Below, one piece after another: positions 7,659 through 9,736 of a stretch of DNA of 9,736 nucleotides. A program made the translations under genes and the position numbers. The stretch's first letter is position 1, and the number at the start of each line of letters is the position of its first letter. Source of the stretch: JAWLFI01 sp964626595 (lineage in GTDB: Bacteria; Bacteroidota; Bacteroidia; Chitinophagales; Saprospiraceae); the NCBI GenBank assembly GCA_964626595.1, contig CAZVFU010000079.1, positions 1 through 9,736 of the forward strand, read 5' to 3'. Below the pieces are notes generated by a model. The model saw only the letters and a program-made list of their open reading frames with translations. It was not told the DNA's origin and did not search any database.

Positions 7659-8381
7659 ATGACTCGATTGAGCGTTAATATCAATAAGGTCGCGTTGATT
7701 CGAAATGCCCGCGGCAGTAATTTTCCGAATATTTTGGACGTCGCGCGGGATTGCGAAGAGTTTGGCGCCCAGGGGATTACCGTTCACCCGCGTCCGGACC
7801 AGAGGCACATTCGATACAATGACCTCCAAGCCCTAAAGGATCTCGTTACGACAGAGTTCAATATTGAGGGTAATCCCCGACCCGAATTGACTCAGCATAT
7901 CATGTCCGTTCATCCCCATCAAGTCACCTTAGTCCCCGATGACCCTGACGCCATAACCTCAGATCATGGTTGGGATGCGAGCGCCCATATGACATTTCTT
8001 AAGCAAGAGGTTAGTCGATTTCAGTCCGCCGGAATTCGGACCTCACTATTTATAGACCCCGATCCCGACCGGATCAAAGCTGCCGCTGAAACAGGGACCG
8101 ACCGCATCGAATTGTATACGGGGCCCTATGCACATGCATTTGCTCAGGGAGATTTTGCCGAACAACTTGACTCCTATGCCCGAGCCGCAGAAGTTGCTCA
8201 CGATTGCGGTCTAGCCATCAATGCCGGTCACGATTTAAATTTGGATAATTTACGTCCATTCAAAGAAGCCCTGCATCCCCATCTAGCTGAGGTCTCTATC
8301 GGTCATGCTCTCATCGTAGATGCCCTGTATTTGGGACTCGAGAATGTAATTAAAATGTACCTGCACCGTCTCCGGGAATAA
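7659..8381 (+). CDS. pdxJ: Pyridoxine 5'-phosphate synthase
   Basis: PdxJ joins 3-amino-2-oxopropyl phosphate (aminoacetone phosphate) with 1-deoxy-D-xylulose 5-phosphate to make pyridoxine 5'-phosphate, the last ring-forming step of the DXP-dependent vitamin B6 pathway in the cytoplasm. The product is 240 residues, the normal length, forming a TIM barrel. Conserved parts in order: SVNINKVALIRNARG (5-19), ITVHPRPDQRHIR with H43, TEFNIEG with E70, LVPD, SLFIDPD, ELYTGPYA, INAGHDLN with H191, and EVSIGHALI. H43, E70 and H191 correspond to the known catalytic residues. The usual His of NI(D/N)HVA is Lys (K10), and the segment after LVPD reads ITSDHGWD instead of the proteobacterial TTEGGLD; both look typical of Bacteroidota. 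The gene is divergent from the CPBP gene and has no neighbour in its own direction until 9522. Confidence 0.97.
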   Translation: MTRLSVNINKVALIRNARGSNFPNILDVARDCEEFGAQGITVHPRPDQRHIRYNDLQALKDLVTTEFNIEGNPRPELTQHIMSVHPHQVTLVPDDPDAITSDHGWDASAHMTFLKQEVSRFQSAGIRTSLFIDPDPDRIKAAAETGTDRIELYTGPYAHAFAQGDFAEQLDSYARAAEVAHDCGLAINAGHDLNLDNLRPFKEALHPHLAEVSIGHALIVDALYLGLENVIKMYLHRLRE

Positions 8382-8404
8382 TCTTTTTCAGATTTTAATT
8401 ATTT

Positions 8405-8545
8405 GGGCGTGCCCCTCGAGGGTCCGCCAGCAGGCGGACACCTCGAGGGTCGGGCCCCTCCGGGGTGCCGTACTTCGGCCGCAGCAAAATCATTGCAGCG
8501 GCCTTCGCACCGCCGCTTCGGCGGCGCCCTCCATACCCCTCACGC
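8405..8545 (+). ncRNA. GC-rich multi-hairpin element directly after pdxJ
   Basis: This lies 23 bases after the pdxJ stop and is unlike its AT-rich surroundings. A closing helix pairs GCGTG (8407-8411) with CACGC (8541-8545). Inside it are four hairpins. Hairpin 1 pairs 8414-8428 with 8433-8448: 15 bp, one bulged A, AGCA loop, with the palindrome CCTCGAGG on both sides. Hairpin 2 is 8451-8470, a CCCC/GGGG core with an outer CGG/CCG. Hairpin 3 pairs GGCCGC (8477-8482) with GCGGCC (8498-8503), plus 4 inner pairs. Hairpin 4 is CGCCGC-TTCG-GCGGCG (8511-8526), closed by a very stable UUCG loop. The frame GGGCGTG ... CCCCTCACGC resembles 3'-flanking repeats I recall in Bacteroidota genomes, but I cannot name a family. 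It may be a transcribed 3' structure, a terminator-like element or a dispersed repeat. The strand is assumed from pdxJ. Confidence 0.55.
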
Positions 8546-8629
8546 AAGAATCCGGGTAGCATAATAATAACAGTTTTGATTTAGCCCGCCTTATTCATAT
8601 GCTCAAAATGACAGATGGGACTTGAAGTT

Positions 8630-8652
8630 GTAATTGGCTATAAGTCAATTAC
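8630..8652. repeat. AT-rich inverted repeat
   Basis: GTAATTGGC (8630-8638) and GTCAATTAC (8644-8652) pair over 9 positions, one of them G-T, around a TATAA loop. The function is unknown. It has the shape of an operator or small transcript hairpin, but no gene starts or ends beside it. The rest of 8546-8808 shows only a weaker CTTGAG/CTCAAG pair (8676-8702) and no reading frame worth calling. Confidence 0.3.
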
Positions 8653-8808
8653 TTACCATAGAGCCCACCCTTTAGCTTGAGCGATTATTCAAAATACTCA
8701 AGGTGGATGAAATGCCCTGACTCTCACTTTTGAGTGTAATTGTAGTCAAATAAAACAGAGAGAAAGCTTCAGCCCGAAGGGCGGACAATGCATGTATTTT
8801 CCGGGTTA

Positions 8809-9015
8809 TTGCGCCAGGTTAAGCTCGTGAAAGGAGGATTAACCAAAAGTTATCTGAAAGCTTCCAATCAAAACCTGAAGGTATCAGGCAGCCTTCTTGT
8901 ATGAGGGTGGTAAAATCCTGTCCGGGAAACCCGCTCTTCGGGGCTGCGCGGGAGCGGGGAGGTAACGAACCGCTCTACCCAGCTGAGAATTTGTAGGGAA
9001 GGACAGCGGTCAATA
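8809..9015 (+). ncRNA. Possible 5' fragment (domain I) of a group II intron
   Basis: The stretch opens with TTGCGCC, one base from the group II intron start GUGCG. It then shows a run of short helices of the domain I kind: GGTTAA/TTAACC (8817-8844), CCTGA/TCAGG (8874-8888), CCTTC/GAGGG (8892-8907, with one G-T pair) and CCCGCTC/GAGCGGG (8930-8958). The phrases CCTGAAGGTA, GAGGGTGGTAAAATCC, GGTAACGAACC and TGTAGGGAAGG remind me of domain I of bacterial chloroplast-like introns. No reverse transcriptase/maturase gene and no domain V hairpin is visible up to 9521, so if this is an intron it is a truncated remnant. The end at about 9015 is approximate. A different structured RNA is the main alternative. 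Confidence 0.35.
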
Positions 9016-9521
9016 AGGGATAAGATGGGAAAGTTGAAAGTATTCATATCTAAATAGGAACATAGTATCCAGGCAAACAATTTAAATAAAGAAAAAAAAG
9101 TGTTGAATTCTACCAACGCTCGATATCGTAGATGACGTAAACCCTTGTATAAAACAAGTTTCTCTTCCAATTCGTGTTTTGACCCTAAAAAAACACCTAG
9201 CTTTCCTTATGTTGAAACCAAATTAAATTTTAAAAACGATAAAGGATTACCTATATAGCTTATCGATTGTTTTGTGTCAACTCAGTTTCAAAATGATTTT
9301 TTTGTTAAGAAAGCGTTAAAAGATATTTCTTAGATTAAAATTTAATTTTTTTTGCATTTCATAAAAAACTGAAATACAGTGTACTATGGATCTGAGTTCG
9401 GCGTCAGGGTGAAAATAAATAGCTGAACCTCATTAAATTTATGTTAAATTCTTTATAATTGTGAAAAATAGCGAAGTTTTAATGGATTTCGTTAATCAAC
9501 AATTCAACAAAATAAAACAGT
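9016..9521. other. AT-rich leader region without a gene
   Basis: No credible reading frame is present. Visible items are a CGATAA/TTATCG inverted repeat (9237-9265), a run of T and A near 9340-9370, a bulged hairpin pairing GAGTTCGGC (9394-9402) with GCTGAACCTC (9422-9431), and an 11-base stretch TTATGTTAAAT (9439-9449) identical to one arm of the E. coli dif site. The 3' end serves as the leader of the outer-membrane receptor gene and is A-rich before the start codon, with no Shine-Dalgarno sequence. Confidence 0.5.
9454..9461 (+). promoter_or_regulatory. Possible -7 element of the SusC-like gene
   Basis: TATAATTG matches TAnnTTTG at 7 of 8 positions and lies 60 bases before the ATG at 9522. 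No TTG is found 17-23 bases upstream, so the call is weak. Confidence 0.25.
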
Positions 9522-9736
9522 ATGAAGAATGTATTACTTCTTTTTCTCGCGATGAGCGTTTCGGTGGTGCTGTATGGGCAACGTACAGTATCAGGAACCG
9601 TAACAAATGTCGACGGGGAGCCCCTGATTGGGGCTAACGTTACAGTCGTCGGTGAGGATGGCTACGGTACCATCACCGACTTTGATGGGTTTTTCGAGTT
9701 GCAAGTTCCCGAATCAGCAGAGATGTTGGATGTATC
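9522..9736 (+). CDS. SusC/RagA-type TonB-linked outer-membrane protein, N-terminal part
   Basis: Only the first 71 codons are present; the gene runs off the right edge. Residues 1-20 are a signal peptide (MKNVLLLFLAMSVSVVLYGQ, probable cut near G19-Q20). From residue 21 a carboxypeptidase-regulatory-like domain begins: RTVSGTVTNVDGEPLIGANV, then ITDFDGFFELQVPE. This beta-sandwich, with GEPLIGANV and TDFDG, is the standard N-terminal extension of SusC-type receptors, which import glycans or other nutrients across the outer membrane with a SusD partner and TonB energy. Plug, barrel and TonB box are beyond the window, so another TonB-dependent receptor or a stand-alone protein with this domain is possible. 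The start ATG follows an A-rich leader and gives a clean signal peptide. Confidence 0.85.
   Translation, partial: MKNVLLLFLAMSVSVVLYGQRTVSGTVTNVDGEPLIGANVTVVGEDGYGTITDFDGFFELQVPESAEMLDV

Noticed and set aside
7617..7829. Longer CPBP start at 7829
   Set aside because: The extra 71 residues are antisense to the start of pdxJ and precede the first membrane segment; they match nothing in the CPBP family.
8960..8990. tRNA-like D-arm on the minus strand (CTCAGCTGGGTAGAGC)
   Set aside because: The sequence resembles a tRNA D-arm, but no anticodon stem, T-arm or acceptor stem can be paired around it. It fits better as part of the larger folded stretch.
8868..9170. 100-codon open frame on the minus strand
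   Set aside because: It lies antisense across the structured, intron-like stretch, has no recognisable domain or good start context, and is best explained by the GC-rich hairpins lacking stops in that frame.
1..9736. CRISPR array, toxin-antitoxin, phage or transposase genes
   Set aside because: No regularly spaced direct repeats were seen, and none of the supported frames has transposase, integrase, nuclease or toxin motifs.

Overview
The window looks like chromosomal DNA of a Bacteroidota bacterium, most likely close to the Saprospiraceae/Lewinella group. Reasons: a long secreted protein built from lamin-tail, Ig-like and SprB-type repeats; the start of a SusC-type TonB-linked receptor; a PdxJ of the Bacteroidota sequence type; start codons with A-rich leaders rather than Shine-Dalgarno sequences; and several TAnnTTTG-type -7 promoter elements. 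The affiliation is an inference from protein style, not from a marker-gene search.

Layout. (1) Positions 1-3289, minus strand: the N-terminal 1096 residues of a very large secreted surface protein that runs off the left edge. (2) 3290-3510: a divergent intergenic region with a TATATTTG -7 element facing each way and a small hairpin between them. (3) 3511-5061, plus strand: lysS, followed by a probable intrinsic terminator. (4) 7616-5307, minus strand: a tight membrane and lipid gene set, CPBP-family intramembrane protease, cdsA, psd. The first two overlap by 4 bases (ATGA) and the last two are 13 bases apart. (5) 7659-8381, plus strand: pdxJ, divergent from the CPBP gene across a 42-base gap; its probable promoter lies partly inside the CPBP gene. 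(6) 8382-9521: about 1.1 kb without a credible gene. It holds a strongly folded, GC-rich element right after pdxJ, a stretch resembling the 5' part (domain I) of a group II intron, and an AT-rich leader. (7) 9522 to the right edge, plus strand: the first 71 codons of a SusC/RagA-type outer-membrane receptor or related TonB-dependent protein.

Functionally, CdsA makes CDP-diacylglycerol and Psd makes phosphatidylethanolamine; the intermediate enzyme, phosphatidylserine synthase, is not in this window. LysS and PdxJ are housekeeping genes. The two edge genes are cell-surface proteins. No phage, CRISPR array, toxin-antitoxin or defence genes are visible, and no protein-coding system here looks new. 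The most interesting unexplained material is the noncoding stretch 8382-9521.
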